A DNA stretch of 64,000 nucleotides from Nocardioides mangrovi (lineage in GTDB: Bacteria; Actinomycetota; Actinomycetes; Propionibacteriales; Nocardioidaceae): assembly GCF_020073815.1 (NCBI RefSeq), contig NZ_JAIQZJ010000001.1:1-64000 (forward strand), given 5' to 3'. Below, piece by piece: positions 20,135-28,489 of this stretch; position 1 is the stretch's first letter; each line of letters opens with the position of its first letter. A program made the translations under genes and the position numbers. The notes under the pieces were generated by a model, which saw only the letters and a list, made by a program, of their open reading frames with translations, did no database searches and was not told where the DNA came from.

Positions 20135-20953
20135 GTGATCGACAGAGCCCCCATCCGTACTCGCGCCGACCGCTGCCCCGGGGTCCTGCGACCCTGGCCC
20201 GCCGACGACGGGCTGCTGGTCCGGCTGCGGCTCGCCGGTGGCCTGCTCCCGGCCGGGAGCCTGCGCCCGCTGCTCGACCTCGCCGCGGCGTACGGCGACG
20301 GCGACGTGCACGTCACCGGCCGCGCCAACCTGCAGGTGCGCGGGATCGCCCGCGTCTCGGAGGAGGTCGTCGGCGCGATCGAGGCGGCCGGGTTGCTGCC
20401 CTCGCGCAGCCACGAGCTGGTCCGCAACCTGATGACCTCGCCGCAGACGGGGCTGGCGGGTGGCCGCGCCGACCTGCGGCCGGTCGTCGCCGAGCTCGAC
20501 CGGCAGCTGTGCGCCGACCCGGCCCTGGCGGAGCTGCCGGGGCGCTTCCTCTTCGTCCTCGACGACGGGCGCGGCGACCTGCTCGGCCGCCCGACCGACC
20601 TCGGGCTCGTCGCCCTGGACGACGCCTACGTCCAGCTGCGCGTCGGCCCGGGATGGGGCCCGGTGGTGCCCCTCGGCGAGGCCCCGGCGGCGCTCCTCGA
20701 GCTGGCTCGGCTCTTCCTCGCGACCCGGACGACCCAGTGGCACGTCACCGAGCTGGACCGGCCGCTCGTCCCGCCCGAGCGCCCGCGACCCGGCGTACCG
20801 GAGGCGGCGGAGCCGCTGCCGTACGGCGCGGTGCCCGGCGGCGAGCACGTCGCCGCACCCCGGGGGCTGCTGGACCCGGCGCTCGCCGACCGCGACGGGG
20901 ACCTCGTCGTCACACCGTGGCGCGGGGTGCTGGTGCCGGAGGCGGCACGATGA
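20135..20953 (+). CDS. cobG: CobG-like precorrin-3B synthase, C-terminally truncated
   Basis: 272 residues; CobG proteins are usually 360-450. The ferredoxin-like half domain (CPGVLRPWPADDGLLVRLRL), VTGRANLQVRGI and HELVRNLMTSP (about 93-103) match CobG well, and ADLRPVVAELD and GRFLFVLDDGRGDL follow. The protein stops right after TPWRGVLVPEA, where full-length CobG continues into the region with the cysteines that bind the [4Fe-4S] cluster and siroheme. Only two Cys remain (RADRCPG, LCADP). Whether it can still make precorrin-3B is doubtful. GTG start under riboswitch 1; stop overlaps cobH by 4 nt. Confidence 0.82.
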   Translation: MIDRAPIRTRADRCPGVLRPWPADDGLLVRLRLAGGLLPAGSLRPLLDLAAAYGDGDVHVTGRANLQVRGIARVSEEVVGAIEAAGLLPSRSHELVRNLMTSPQTGLAGGRADLRPVVAELDRQLCADPALAELPGRFLFVLDDGRGDLLGRPTDLGLVALDDAYVQLRVGPGWGPVVPLGEAPAALLELARLFLATRTTQWHVTELDRPLVPPERPRPGVPEAAEPLPYGAVPGGEHVAAPRGLLDPALADRDGDLVVTPWRGVLVPEAAR

Positions 20954-21615
20954 CCGGCCCGACCCGACCCGGCCGCCACTTCGACTACGTCGACAGCGGG
21001 CCGGCGATCTACGTCGACTCCTTCGCGACGATCCGGCGCGAGGCCGACCTGTCCGCGATCCCGGCGGACGCGGAGAAGCTCGCGGTCCGGATGATCCACG
21101 GCAGCGGCCAGGTCGACCTCGTCGACGACCTCGTCGTCCACCCGCGACTGGTGTCCGCCGCGCGAGCGGCCCTGGAGGCCGGGGCACCGATCCTCTGCGA
21201 CGCCACGATGGTCGCGACCGGTGTCACGGCCGGGCGACTGCCCGCCGGCAACGACGTGGTCTGCCTGCTCCACGACGACCGCGTGCCGGAGCTGGCCCGC
21301 GCCTGGAGCACCACCCGCACCGCGGCCGCCGTGTCGCTGTGGGAGCCGCGGCTCGAGGGGGCGGTCGTGGCGATCGGCAACGCGCCGACCGCGCTCTTCC
21401 ACCTGCTCGAGATGCTGGTCGAGGGGGCGCCCCGGCCGGCGGCGATCGTCGGCTGCCCGGTCGGCTTCATCGGCGCCGCGGAGTCCAAGCAGGCGCTCGT
21501 CGACCTCGCCGCCTCGCACGGCATCGACGTCCCCTACGTCACGGTGCGCGGCCGCCGCGGCGGGTCGGCGATGACGTCGTCCGCGCTCAACGCGCTGGCC
21601 CAGGAGGAGGAGTGA
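20950..21615 (+). CDS. cobH: Precorrin-8X methylmutase CobH
   Basis: 221 residues. Moves the C-11 methyl of precorrin-8X to C-12, giving hydrogenobyrinate. Family features: RMIHGSGQVDLVDDL with the catalytic His (about 50), ILCDATMVATGV, AIGNAPTALFHLLEM and the VGCPVGFIGAAESK segment. ATG at 20950 overlaps the cobG stop, and its own TGA overlaps the cobIJ ATG by one base; full family length. Confidence 0.95.
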   Translation: MTGPTRPGRHFDYVDSGPAIYVDSFATIRREADLSAIPADAEKLAVRMIHGSGQVDLVDDLVVHPRLVSAARAALEAGAPILCDATMVATGVTAGRLPAGNDVVCLLHDDRVPELARAWSTTRTAAAVSLWEPRLEGAVVAIGNAPTALFHLLEMLVEGAPRPAAIVGCPVGFIGAAESKQALVDLAASHGIDVPYVTVRGRRGGSAMTSSALNALAQEEE

Positions 21616-23117
21616 TGGCGGGCCGCTTCTGGGGCGTCGGCGTCGGGCCGGGCGACCCCGAGCTGATCACCCTCAAGGCCGCGCGGCTGATCGGGTCGGC
21701 GGACGTGGTCGCCTACCACGCGGGCGTCGGCAAGCGGTCCAACGCGCGGCGGATCGCCGACGCGCTGATCCCGCCCGGCGCGGTCGAGGAGGAGCTGACC
21801 TACCCGGTGACCACCGGCGCGACCGACCACCCGGGTGGGTACGCCGGCGCGCTGGCGGCGTTCTACGAGTCGGCCGCCGCGCGGCTGGCCGCGCACCTGG
21901 ACGCCGGCCGGGACGTGGTGCTGCTCGCCGAGGGCGACCCGCTCTTCTACGGCTCCTACATGTACATGCACGACCGGCTCGCCGAGTCCTACGACACGGA
22001 GATCGTCCCCGGGGTGCCGGCGTTCGCCGCGGCGACGGCGGCCGCGGCGTCGCCGCTGGTGCGGCAGACCGACGTGCTGACGATCCTGCCCGGCACCCTG
22101 CCCGAGCCCGAGCTGGCCCGGCGCCTGGCCGACACCGACGGCGCGATCATCATGAAGCTCGGCCGCACCTTCCCGGCGGTGCGCCGCGCGCTGGCCGCCG
22201 CCGGGCGGCTCGACGGCGCGGTCTACGTCGAGCGCGCGTCGATGGCCGAGGAGCGGTGGCTGCCGGTCGCCGACGTCGACCCGGACACGGTCCCGTACTT
22301 CTCGCTGGTCGTCGTCCCGGGTGACGCGCGGCACGGGGCCGGTCGGCGTGCCGTGGAGCGACCGGTCGTCCGCGACCGGCCGGCGGCGGAGCTGCTGGTG
22401 ATCGGCCTCGGCCCCGGCCCGGACCGGTGGCTGACCGCGGAGGTGACCGCCGCGCTGGCGGAGGTCGACCACGTGGTCGGCTACGCGCCGTACGTCGACC
22501 GGGTGCCGCAGCGGCCCGGACTGACCCGGCACGCGTCGGGCAACTCCGTCGAGCTGGACCGGGCCCGGCTGGCCCTCGACCTGGCGCTCGCCGGCGAGCG
22601 GGTCGCGGTGGTGTCCGGCGGCGACGCCGGGGTGTTCGGGATGGCGACCGCGGTCCACGAGGCCGCGGAGGGCGACCCGGTGTACGCCGACGTACCGGTG
22701 CGCGTGCTGCCCGGCGTGAGCGCGGTGCAGGCAGTGGCCGCGCGGGCCGGGGCGCCGATCGGCGGCGACTTCGCCGTGCTGAGCCTCTCGGACCGGCTCA
22801 AGCCGTGGCCGGTGGTCGAGCGGCGGCTGCGGTCGGTCGCCGAGGCCGACCTGGTCGTGGCGATCTACAACCCCGCCTCGCGGTCGCGGACCCACCAGGT
22901 GGTCGAGGCGCAGAAGGCCCTGCTGGAGCACCGGTCGCCCGACACGGTCGTGGTCGTCGGCCGGGACGTCGGCCGGGCCGAGGAGTCGCTCACGGTGACC
23001 ACGCTCGCCGAGCTCGACCCGGACACGATCGACATGAAGTGCCTGCTGATCGTGGGTGCGTCGAGCACCCGCGTGACGGCCGGGGGAGCGGTGTGGACGC
23101 CGCGGTGGGTCAGGTGA
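21615..23117 (+). CDS. cobIJ: CobI-CobJ fusion: precorrin-2 C20- and precorrin-3B C17-methyltransferase
   Basis: 500 residues holding two SAM-dependent tetrapyrrole methyltransferases in one chain. The first (about 1-245) is CobI: GVGVGPGDPELITLKA and LLAEGDPLFYGSYMYM. The second (about 255-500) is CobJ: VIGLGPGPDRWLT, VVSGGDAGVFGMA and AIYNPASRSRTHQ. CobJ carries out ring contraction using precorrin-3B, the product CobG should supply. The linker around 240-255 is Arg-rich. ATG preceded by AGGAGGAG. The fusion is common in Actinobacteria. Confidence 0.96.
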   Translation: MAGRFWGVGVGPGDPELITLKAARLIGSADVVAYHAGVGKRSNARRIADALIPPGAVEEELTYPVTTGATDHPGGYAGALAAFYESAAARLAAHLDAGRDVVLLAEGDPLFYGSYMYMHDRLAESYDTEIVPGVPAFAAATAAAASPLVRQTDVLTILPGTLPEPELARRLADTDGAIIMKLGRTFPAVRRALAAAGRLDGAVYVERASMAEERWLPVADVDPDTVPYFSLVVVPGDARHGAGRRAVERPVVRDRPAAELLVIGLGPGPDRWLTAEVTAALAEVDHVVGYAPYVDRVPQRPGLTRHASGNSVELDRARLALDLALAGERVAVVSGGDAGVFGMATAVHEAAEGDPVYADVPVRVLPGVSAVQAVAARAGAPIGGDFAVLSLSDRLKPWPVVERRLRSVAEADLVVAIYNPASRSRTHQVVEAQKALLEHRSPDTVVVVGRDVGRAEESLTVTTLAELDPDTIDMKCLLIVGASSTRVTAGGAVWTPRWVR

Positions 23118-23860
23118 CGGTCCACTTCGTCGGCGCCGGGCCGGGTGCGGCCGACCTGCTGACCGTCCGGGCCTGCCGGCTGCTCGCCGATGCCGGAGTC
23201 GTGCTCTACCCGGGCACCTACCTCGACCCGGACGTCCTCGCGCACTGCAGCCCCGGGGCTGAGCTCGTCGACACCCAGGGCCTCGACCTCGACCAGATCA
23301 CCGAGCACCTCGTCGCGGCCCACGGGCGCGGTGTCGAGGTCGTCCGGCTCACCTCCGGCGACCCGTCGGTCTACTCCGCCCTCAGCGAGCAGACCCGCCG
23401 GCTCGACGCCGCGGGGGTGTCGTGGGACGTCACGCCCGGCGTCCCGGCGTACGCCGCCGCGGCGGCCGTCGTCGGGAGCGAGCTGACCGTCCCGCTCGTC
23501 GCGCAGTCGGTGGTGCTCACCCGCACGCAGGCACGCTCGACGGCGATGCCGGCGACCGAGCGGCTGGCGGCCTTCGCGGCGACCCGCGCCACGCTGGTCC
23601 TGCACCTGGCGATCACGAAGGTGCGCGAGCTGATGACCGAGGTCGAGCCGGAGTACGCCGCGGACTGCCCGGTCGTCGTCGTCCACCGGGCCAGCCAACC
23701 GGAGGAGCTGGTGCTGCGCGGCACGGTCGCCGACATCGCGGACGCCGTCGAGGCAGCCGGGCTCCGGCAGGCCGCGGTCGTGCTGGTCGGCCGGGCGCTC
23801 GAGGCGGGTGGGGGCGAGTCGTTCCTCTACGACGCGTCGCGGGTGCGCAGCGCCCACTGA
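23114..23860 (+). CDS. cobM: Precorrin-4 C11-methyltransferase CobM
   Basis: 248 residues, one tetrapyrrole methylase domain: VHFVGAGPGAADLLTVRACRL at the N-terminus, LTSGDPSVYSAL for SAM binding, TPGVPAYAAAAA and RTQARSTAMP. Adds the C-11 methyl group to precorrin-4. GTG 23114 overlaps the cobIJ stop; a GTG at 23090 would extend it by 8 residues. The last 34 nt overlap the convergent cobL gene. Confidence 0.95.
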   Translation: MTVHFVGAGPGAADLLTVRACRLLADAGVVLYPGTYLDPDVLAHCSPGAELVDTQGLDLDQITEHLVAAHGRGVEVVRLTSGDPSVYSALSEQTRRLDAAGVSWDVTPGVPAYAAAAAVVGSELTVPLVAQSVVLTRTQARSTAMPATERLAAFAATRATLVLHLAITKVRELMTEVEPEYAADCPVVVVHRASQPEELVLRGTVADIADAVEAAGLRQAAVVLVGRALEAGGGESFLYDASRVRSAH

Positions 23861-25023
23861 GTCACCGCGCGCGCTGGCGTCCAGCCGGTGAAGCCGCCGA
23901 CCGGGGTCGCGGTCTCGACCGCGATCCGGGTGAGCTCGCCGCCGTGCTCGGCGTACGCCGCGGCCAGGGCCTGCTCGGTCTCCAGTGTCACGCCGTGGAC
24001 GACGAGCCGCCCGCCGGGGCGCAGCGCCCGGAGGCAGGCGTCGAGGACGCCGGGGCGGGACGCGCCGCCGCCGACGAAGACCGCGTCCGGCGCCGGCAGG
24101 TCGGCGAGCGCGTCGGGCGCGCGGCCGGTGACGACCCGGAGTCCCGGGACGCCGAGGTGCGCGGCGTTGCGGGCGATCCGGTCGGCCCGCGCCGGGTCGG
24201 CCTCGATCGCCGTGGTGGTGCAGGTGCGGTGGGCGCGCATCCACTCGATCCCCACCGACCCGGCGCCCGCGCCGACGTCCCACAGGTGCTCGCCCGGCGT
24301 CGGCGCGAGCCGGGCGAGGGCCGAGGCGCGCAGGTCGCGCTTGGTCAGCTGGCCGTCGTGCTCGAAGGCGTTGTCCGGCAGTCCGGCGACCCAGCCGCCG
24401 ACGGGCGGGCCGAGCAGCTCGAGCGCGACGACGTTGAGGGCTGGCGCAGGCCCGGCCCAGCTCGCGGCGGTCGCGGCGGTGCGCGACTCGGTGGCCGCGC
24501 CGAGGTCGCCCAGGACGGTCATCGTGGAGGCGCCGTACCCGCGGTCGACGAGGAGGTCGGCGAGCGTCGCAGGGGTGGACGCGTCGGAGGAGAGCACCAG
24601 CACCCGGCGGCCGGGAGCGAGCTCGCGCAGCACGGCGGCGGGGTCGCGGCCGACGACCGTCACGACCGCGCAGGACTCGGCGGCCCAGCCCATGCGTGCG
24701 CGGGCCAGCGCGACCGACGAGACCGCCGGCTCGATCCGGACGGCGTCCGCGCCCAAGAGCTCGACGAGCGTGGTGCCGACGCCCGAGACGAGGGGGTCGC
24801 CGGAGGCCAGCGCCACGACCGGACCGGGTCCGAGATCGTCGAGCAGCGCGGGCAGCCCGGCGCGCAGCGGTGAGGGCCAGGGCTCGCGCCGCTGGCCGGG
24901 CACCTCCGGCAACAGACCCAGGTGCCGGCGGCCGCCGAGGACGGTCGCGGCCTCGACCACCAGGCGGCGCTGGACGTCCGGGAGCCCGTCCCATCCGTCG
25001 GCGCCGAGACCCACCACGACCAT
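23827..25023 (-). CDS. cobL: Precorrin-6Y C5,15-methyltransferase (decarboxylating) CobL
   Basis: 398 residues, a CbiE-CbiT fusion. The N-terminal CbiE half (about 1-205) has VVVGLGADGWDGL and ALASGDPLVSGVG. The C-terminal CbiT half (about 210-398) begins with GLPDNAFEHDGQLTKRDLRA and has the Rossmann SAM motif LWDVGAGAGSVGIEW. Methylates C-5 and C-15 and decarboxylates the C-12 acetate. It is the only early-pathway gene here on the minus strand, convergent with cobM (34-nt overlap) and divergent from riboswitch 2, so it probably has its own promoter. ATG 25023. Confidence 0.95.
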   Translation of the reverse strand: MVVVGLGADGWDGLPDVQRRLVVEAATVLGGRRHLGLLPEVPGQRREPWPSPLRAGLPALLDDLGPGPVVALASGDPLVSGVGTTLVELLGADAVRIEPAVSSVALARARMGWAAESCAVVTVVGRDPAAVLRELAPGRRVLVLSSDASTPATLADLLVDRGYGASTMTVLGDLGAATESRTAATAASWAGPAPALNVVALELLGPPVGGWVAGLPDNAFEHDGQLTKRDLRASALARLAPTPGEHLWDVGAGAGSVGIEWMRAHRTCTTTAIEADPARADRIARNAAHLGVPGLRVVTGRAPDALADLPAPDAVFVGGGASRPGVLDACLRALRPGGRLVVHGVTLETEQALAAAYAEHGGELTRIAVETATPVGGFTGWTPARAVTQWALRTRDAS

Positions 25024-25038
25024 CACGCCGGCAGACGC

Positions 25039-25220
25039 TATCGTGAGCCGCACTAGGTGCGAGGTGCCCCAACGGCCCAGCCATCGGAAACGGTGGGGAC
25101 GGTCGGCGGGGAGAATCTGGGAAGCCGGTGAGACTCCGGCACAGGCCCGCTGCGGTGAACCGAGCCCCTGCTCCGGCAGGGGACTCGACAAGTCCGAAGA
25201 CCGGCCCCGCGCCCTGTCCA
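25039..25220 (+). promoter_or_regulatory. Cobalamin riboswitch 2, upstream of the chelatase-bluB-cobO operon
   Basis: A -10-like TATCGT (25039-25044) precedes the aptamer. Landmarks are GGGAAGCCGGTGAGACTCC (25119-25137), CCCGCTGCGGTGAACCG, a GC hairpin CCCTGCTCCGGCAGGG, then AAGTCCGAAGACCGGCC (about 25190-25206). It ends about 50 nt before the ATG at 25268; a GGGAGCGGGAG ribosome site lies in between. With the divergent cobL promoter it fills the 244-nt gap. Confidence 0.9.
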
Positions 25221-25267
25221 TCCGATGAATGGCGCTACACAGCCGGTACTGGGAGCGGGAGCCTCAC

Positions 25268-27250
25268 ATGCCAGTTCAATACCCCTTTGCCGCGGTCGTG
25301 GGCTGCGACCTCGACGCCGGCCTCGACGACATGGGTCTCGCCCTCGTCCTGACGACGATCTCGCCCGAGATCGGCGGAGTCCTGGTGCGCGGCGAGAAGG
25401 GCACCGCGAAGTCGACGACCGTCCGCGGCCTGGCCGCCGTGCTGCCCCCGATCGACGTGGTCGCGGGCGACCGCTTCTCCAGCGACCCGCGGGACCGGGC
25501 GCCGCTCTCGCCGGACGGGCCGTTCGCGGCGGACGCGCCCGTGGAGACCCGGCCGGTGCGGCTGGTCGAGCTCCCCGTCGGCGCGACGGAGGACCGGGTC
25601 ATCGGGTCGCTGCACCTCGAGCGGGCGCTGTCGGCCGGGCAGGTGGAGTACGAGCCCGGACTGCTGGCCCGCGCGCACCGCGGGATCCTCTACGTCGACG
25701 AGGTCAACCTGCTGCACGACCACCTGGTCGACCTGCTCCTCGACGCGGCCGCGATGGGCCGGGTCAGCGTCGAGCGCGACGGGGTCTCGGTCGAGCACGC
25801 GGCCCGCTTCGTCCTGATCGGCACCATGAACCCCGAGGAGGGCGAGCTCCGCCCGCAGCTGCTCGACCGCTTCGGCCTCACCGTCGAGGTCGCGGCGCCG
25901 CGTGACGCCGCGCTGCGCGCCGAGGTGGTCCGCCGCCGGATGGCCTACGACGCCGACCCGGACGACTTCGCCGCGGCGTACGCCGACGCCGAGGCCGCGC
26001 TCACCGCCCGGGTCGTCGCCGCCCAGGAGCTGGTCGGCCAGGTGGAGCTGACCGACTCCGCCCTGCTCGCGATCGCCGAGCTGTGCGCCGCCTTCGACGT
26101 CGACGGGCTGCGCGCCGACATCGTCACCGCCCGCGCCGCCGTCGCGCACGCCGCCTGGGAGGGCCGCGACCGGGTCACCCGGGAGGACGTCCGCCGCGCC
26201 GCCACCCTCTCGCTGCCGCACCGGCGGCGCCGCAACCCCTTCGACGCGCCCGGCCTCGACGAGGACCTGCTCGACGACCTCCTCGGGGACGACGAGCCGG
26301 AGGGCCCCGATCCCGACGGTCCGGACGACGATCCGGAGCCTCCGGGCGGCGGCCAGGACCCGGTCGACCAGCCCGCCTCCGCCGAGGACGGCCCCGAGCC
26401 GTCGGGCGGCGGGACCCCGGCGCCGACGACCGAGCGAGCCGGCGCGCCGTACCGCGCCCGGCTCCTCACCGTCCGTGGCCTCGGGGCCGGTACGGCGGGC
26501 CGGCGCAGCCGTGCGGTCACGGCCTCCGGCCGGCGGACCGGCGCAGCCCCGCTCGGCAGCGGCGGCGGGCTGCACCTGGTCGAGACGCTGCGCACCGCCG
26601 CCGGCCGCCAGGCCGGTCGCGACCGCGTGGACGCCCGGGTGGCGCTGCGGCCCGGCGACCTGCGCGGCGCCGTCCGCGAGGGCCGCGAGGCCAACCTCGT
26701 GCTCTTCTGCGTCGACGCCTCCGGGTCGATGGCGGCCCGCAAGCGGATGGGCCAGGTGAAGACCGCCGTCCTCTCGCTGCTCCTCGACGCCTACCGCCGT
26801 CGCGACAAGGTCGGTCTCATCACCTTCCGCGGCGACCGCGCCGACCTCGCCCTGCCGCCCACCCGCTCCGTCGACGTCGCCGCCCGGCGTCTCGAGGAGC
26901 TGCCGGCCGGCGGGCGCACCCCGCTCGCCGAGGGACTGCTCGAGGCCGCCCACGTGCTCGACCGCGAACGCCGACGCGACCCCCGGCTCCGACCGCTCCT
27001 GGTCGTCGTCACCGACGGCCGCGCCACCGGTGGGCCCGACGCGGTCGCCCGGTCGCGGCAGGCGGCGGCGTACGTCGCGAGCCTGGGCATCACCTCCGTC
27101 GTCGTCGACGGCGAGAGCGGACCGCTCCGCCTCGGCCTCGCCGTCGCGCTGGCCGAGCACCTCGGCGCCGAGCACCTGCCGGTGGCCGAGGTCAGCGCGG
27201 AGGTGCTCACCGGGGTGGCCCGGTCCGCGCGGGGCGGGCGCGCGGCGTGA
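25268..27250 (+). CDS. ChlI/ChlD-type AAA+/VWA chelatase subunit for cobalt insertion
   Basis: 660 residues, a fusion of a ChlI-like AAA+ ATPase and a ChlD-like von Willebrand A domain. Walker [10 protein letters not shown] lies about 42-50; [13 protein letters not shown] is Walker [20 protein letters not shown] is the sensor region. An acidic, Pro-rich linker (about 340-400) leads to the VWA domain with MIDAS motif [12 protein letters not shown] (about 484-495). With CobN it should form the ATP-dependent cobaltochelatase in place of CobS/CobT, as in many actinobacteria. ATG 25268 has a good ribosome site; the frame is open upstream to 25229 only inside the leader. Confidence 0.93.
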   Translation: MPVQYPFAAVVGCDLDAGLDDMGLALVLTTISPEIGGVLVRGEKGTAKSTTVRGLAAVLPPIDVVAGDRFSSDPRDRAPLSPDGPFAADAPVETRPVRLVELPVGATEDRVIGSLHLERALSAGQVEYEPGLLARAHRGILYVDEVNLLHDHLVDLLLDAAAMGRVSVERDGVSVEHAARFVLIGTMNPEEGELRPQLLDRFGLTVEVAAPRDAALRAEVVRRRMAYDADPDDFAAAYADAEAALTARVVAAQELVGQVELTDSALLAIAELCAAFDVDGLRADIVTARAAVAHAAWEGRDRVTREDVRRAATLSLPHRRRRNPFDAPGLDEDLLDDLLGDDEPEGPDPDGPDDDPEPPGGGQDPVDQPASAEDGPEPSGGGTPAPTTERAGAPYRARLLTVRGLGAGTAGRRSRAVTASGRRTGAAPLGSGGGLHLVETLRTAAGRQAGRDRVDARVALRPGDLRGAVREGREANLVLFCVDASGSMAARKRMGQVKTAVLSLLLDAYRRRDKVGLITFRGDRADLALPPTRSVDVAARRLEELPAGGRTPLAEGLLEAAHVLDRERRRDPRLRPLLVVVTDGRATGGPDAVARSRQAAAYVASLGITSVVVDGESGPLRLGLAVALAEHLGAEHLPVAEVSAEVLTGVARSARGGRAA

Positions 27251-27873
27251 GCGCCGATCTCTACGACGTCATCGCCCGGCGTCGCGACGTCCGGGCCGAG
27301 TTCGCCGGCGGCGAGGTGCCGGACGAGCAGCTCGTGCGGGTGCTGGGCGCCGCCCACGCCGCGCCGAGCGTCGGCCACAGCCAGCCATGGGACTTCGTGC
27401 TCGTCCGCGACCAGGACACCCGCGCCCGCTTCCAGGAGCACGTCGAGTCCGAGCGGTCCGCGTTCGCCGCGAGCCTGCCGCCCGAGCGCCGGTCGACCTT
27501 CGACCGGATCCGGGTCGAGGGCATCCGCGACGCCGCCCTCGGCGTCGTCGTGACCTACGACCCCGAGCGCGGGGGACCGCAGGTGCTCGGCCGGCACGCG
27601 ATCGACGACGCCGGGCTCTACTCCACCTGCCTCGCCATCCAGAACCTCTGGCTCGCCGCCACCGCGGAGGGACTCGGTCTCGGCTGGGTCTCCTTCTACC
27701 GCGAGGAGGTCCTCGCGGACCTCGTCGGGCTCCCGGCGGGCGTCCGACCGGTCGCCTGGCTCTGCCTCGGCCCGGTCACCCGGCTGCAGGACGAGCCCGA
27801 CCTCGAGCGGCACGGGTGGCGGCAGCGGCGACCGCTCGCCGCGGCCGTCCACCACGAGCGGTGGGGGAGCTGA
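27247..27873 (+). CDS. bluB: 5,6-dimethylbenzimidazole synthase BluB
   Basis: 208 residues, a nitroreductase-fold enzyme that fragments FMNH2 to give DMB, the lower ligand of cobalamin. RRRDVRAEF at the N-terminus, [14 protein letters not shown] (about 39-52) and [10 protein letters not shown] (about 138-147) are BluB hallmarks that separate it from ordinary nitroreductases. GTG overlaps the chelatase stop by 4 nt. Confidence 0.95.
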   Translation: MSADLYDVIARRRDVRAEFAGGEVPDEQLVRVLGAAHAAPSVGHSQPWDFVLVRDQDTRARFQEHVESERSAFAASLPPERRSTFDRIRVEGIRDAALGVVVTYDPERGGPQVLGRHAIDDAGLYSTCLAIQNLWLAATAEGLGLGWVSFYREEVLADLVGLPAGVRPVAWLCLGPVTRLQDEPDLERHGWRQRRPLAAAVHHERWGS

Positions 27874-27874
27874 C

Positions 27875-28489
27875 GTGCCGCAGGGACAGCCGACCCTCGT
27901 CCCCGACGACGGCCTGACCACCGCCCAGCGCCGGCGCCTGCCGCTGCTGATGGTCCACACCGGCGACGGCAAGGGAAAGTCCAGCGCCGCCTTCGGCCTC
28001 GCCATCCGCGCCTGGAACCAGGGCTGGGACATCGGGGTCTTCCAGTTCGTGAAGTCCGCGAAGTGGCGCATCGGCGAGCAGACCGTGCTCGAGCGCCTCG
28101 GCGAGCTGCACGACCAGACCGGCGAGGGCGGCGCCGTCGAGTGGCACAAGATGGGCGCTGGCTGGTCCTGGTCGCGCAAGGCCGGGGAGGCCGAGGACCA
28201 CGCGCGCGACGCCGCCGAGGGCTGGGCCGAGGTCAAGCGCCGGATCGCCGAGGAGCGCCACGACCTCTACGTGCTCGACGAGTTCACCTATCCGATGGAG
28301 TGGGGCTGGGTCGACGTCGACGACGTCGTCACGACCCTGCGCGACCGTCCGGGTCGCCAGTTCGTCGTCGTCACCGGCCGGCGAGCCCACCCCGCCCTGG
28401 TCGAGGCGGCCGACCTGGTCACCGAGATGACCAAGGTCAAGCACCAGATGGACCGCGGCCAGAAGGGACAGGCGGGGATCGAGTGGTGA
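27875..28489 (+). CDS. cobO: Cob(I)yrinic acid a,c-diamide adenosyltransferase CobO
   Basis: 204 residues. Transfers the 5'-deoxyadenosyl group of ATP to cobalt. P-loop HTGDGKGKSSAAFG (about 28-41), then VFQFVKSAKWRIGE, DLYVLDEFTYPMEWGW and the terminal KVKHQMDRGQKGQ GIEW-type tail are all standard CobO/BtuR features. GTG at 27875, one base after the bluB stop; its own stop overlaps cobB. Confidence 0.95.
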   Translation: MPQGQPTLVPDDGLTTAQRRRLPLLMVHTGDGKGKSSAAFGLAIRAWNQGWDIGVFQFVKSAKWRIGEQTVLERLGELHDQTGEGGAVEWHKMGAGWSWSRKAGEAEDHARDAAEGWAEVKRRIAEERHDLYVLDEFTYPMEWGWVDVDDVVTTLRDRPGRQFVVVTGRRAHPALVEAADLVTEMTKVKHQMDRGQKGQAGIEW

